Below are positions 63,083 to 63,789 of a stretch of 63,789 nucleotides of DNA, piece by piece. Under the pieces are notes generated by a model that did not search any database, had not been told where the DNA came from, and saw nothing but the letters and a program-made list of their open reading frames with translations. Within the stretch, counting starts at the first letter, position 1. Each line of letters opens with the position of its first letter. Both the position numbers and the translations under genes were made by a program. The stretch is from Pseudomonas gingeri. GTDB taxonomy: Bacteria; Pseudomonadota; Gammaproteobacteria; Pseudomonadales; Pseudomonadaceae. The stretch spans positions 1 through 63,789 of the forward strand of contig NZ_JACAQA010000032.1 in the NCBI RefSeq assembly GCF_013385425.1. Reading direction: 5' to 3'.

Positions 63083-63733
63083 ATGAACACCGCCGCATTG
63101 CGCGAGCAGATTCAACGTGCCCATCAACACGAGGCCGGTAGTGGCCAGTTGACGCGTCAACTTGAAGTTCAATTGCCGCACCTTCACCCCGCTATTCAAC
63201 TGCCGGATGTTGACGCCAAAGGCGTGCTGACCCGGTTTGTCAAAGCCTATATCGACCTGGTTCCCGATTTGCTGGATGCGGCCAATGAGGTGGCGCGCGA
63301 AGCCGGCATCGAATCGCAGATCAAGCCGGTGCTGACTATCGCCGAGCAGTTTTTCCTGCAACCCCCGGCGATCCTGGACGGCCATGTCGGGCTCGACGGC
63401 CTGCTGGACGAAGCCTATCTGGCGCATCGCCTGGTGGAGGAGGTCAACGACCTGTACATCAAGCATTTCGGCCAGCCGCTGATTCCCTCGGACATTACCG
63501 TGGCCAACCTGATCGCCCACCAGTTGATCGGCGAGACATTCGCCAACCAGCTGGATGAAGCGGTGCATCACGCGGTCGATGAGATGCTCAACGAAGAAAG
63601 TTTTGCCCTGGAGTCGGTGGAAACCTATCGCGAGCGCCTGCACAGCCCGGACACCGAGGCGGCGTGGAAGCGCTGGCCGTGCCTGTCACGCCAATTGGGC
63701 GTGGGGCTGGAGCTGGAGCAGCCGGGCGCTTGA
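63083..63733 (+). CDS. Conserved hypothetical protein next to the aa3 oxidase (PA0104-like)
   Basis: 216 residues from the ATG at 63083 (MNTAALREQIQRAHQHEAGS), preceded by CTGGAG. It is almost entirely helical, acidic and without signal peptide or membrane helix, so it should be cytosolic. I recognise no domain. The C-terminal third (QLDEAVHHAVDEMLNEESFA, YRERLHSPDTEAAWKRWP) may include metal-binding residues, but this is uncertain. The location beside coxB matches a conserved hypothetical gene in PAO1 as I recall it. Confidence 0.8.
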   Translation: MNTAALREQIQRAHQHEAGSGQLTRQLEVQLPHLHPAIQLPDVDAKGVLTRFVKAYIDLVPDLLDAANEVAREAGIESQIKPVLTIAEQFFLQPPAILDGHVGLDGLLDEAYLAHRLVEEVNDLYIKHFGQPLIPSDITVANLIAHQLIGETFANQLDEAVHHAVDEMLNEESFALESVETYRERLHSPDTEAAWKRWPCLSRQLGVGLELEQPGA

Positions 63734-63789
63734 ACCGACAACGCAATTGATCGCAAGCGAACGCGATCCGCTGCCGACGCGCGCTCCTA

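Overview
The window is a GC-rich chromosomal segment of a fluorescent pseudomonad (Pseudomonas, probably P. fluorescens group). The assignment rests on gene content, REP/BIME elements with GAGCAAGCTTGCTC-type cores, and gene order that, from memory, follows several P. aeruginosa PAO1 blocks: gcd (PA0446-0448), pnt (PA0195-0196), algB-kinB to metNIQ (PA5483-5505) and the aa3 oxidase cluster (PA0104-0114). No tRNA, rRNA, insertion sequence, prophage or CRISPR array was recognised.

Layout. 0.3-3.8 kb: glutaryl-CoA catabolism (class III CoA-transferase, GcdH) with a divergent LysR regulator. 4.2-7.1 kb: proton-pumping transhydrogenase pntAA-pntAB-pntB. 7.3-8.8 kb: acetyl-CoA hydrolase/CoA-transferase. 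8.8-9.7 kb: a DUF1127 gene in a region with many GTACAG/CTGTAC half-sites. 9.7-12.7 kb: three tandem DUF2388 secreted proteins and an unusual HExxH plus DUF4105 protein. 13-17 kb: citrate transporter, TerC and Na/Pi-type carriers. 17-23.2 kb: M16 peptidase-like protein, a DUF5924-type membrane protein and an MCE lipid-transport operon whose STAS-permease gene seems to lack an AUG/GUG/UUG start. 23.3-26 kb: nucleoside-recognition membrane protein and GltP. 26.5-36.5 kb: small membrane proteins, AlgB/KinB (alginate and virulence control), an EAL phosphodiesterase, an AmpDh2-type amidase, a GGDEF cyclase and an EEP-family hydrolase. 36.5-38.3 kb: DsbA, cytochrome c4 and a c5-like cytochrome. 38.4-42.4 kb: engB and polA flanking an ErsA-like sRNA with its own AlgU-type promoter, next to a 125-bp palindrome. 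42.4-47.6 kb: DUF2782, thrB, znuA / zur-znuC-znuB with a Zur-box-like site, and a lipoprotein. 47.7-49.7 kb: a large secreted pore-forming cytolysin related to Vibrio cholerae cytolysin. 50.2-52.7 kb: metNIQ. 52.8-54.2 kb: a LysR regulator divergent from a VOC protein. 54.2-62.7 kb: sco-cyoE-ctaA-hyp-SURF1-COIII-Cox11-COI-COII, the aa3 oxidase with its heme and copper assembly factors, on the minus strand. 63.1-63.7 kb: a conserved hypothetical.

Most of the window is core housekeeping DNA. The clearest accessory gene is the cytolysin at 47654-49675, inserted between two otherwise adjacent conserved loci and flanked on its 5' side by AT-richer DNA. The other main points of interest are the ErsA-like sRNA with its palindrome, the GTACAG array around DUF1127, the non-AUG start of the MCE permease, the DUF2388 triplication with the HExxH/DUF4105 fusion, and a possible Crc/Hfq-controlled leader before the citrate transporter.
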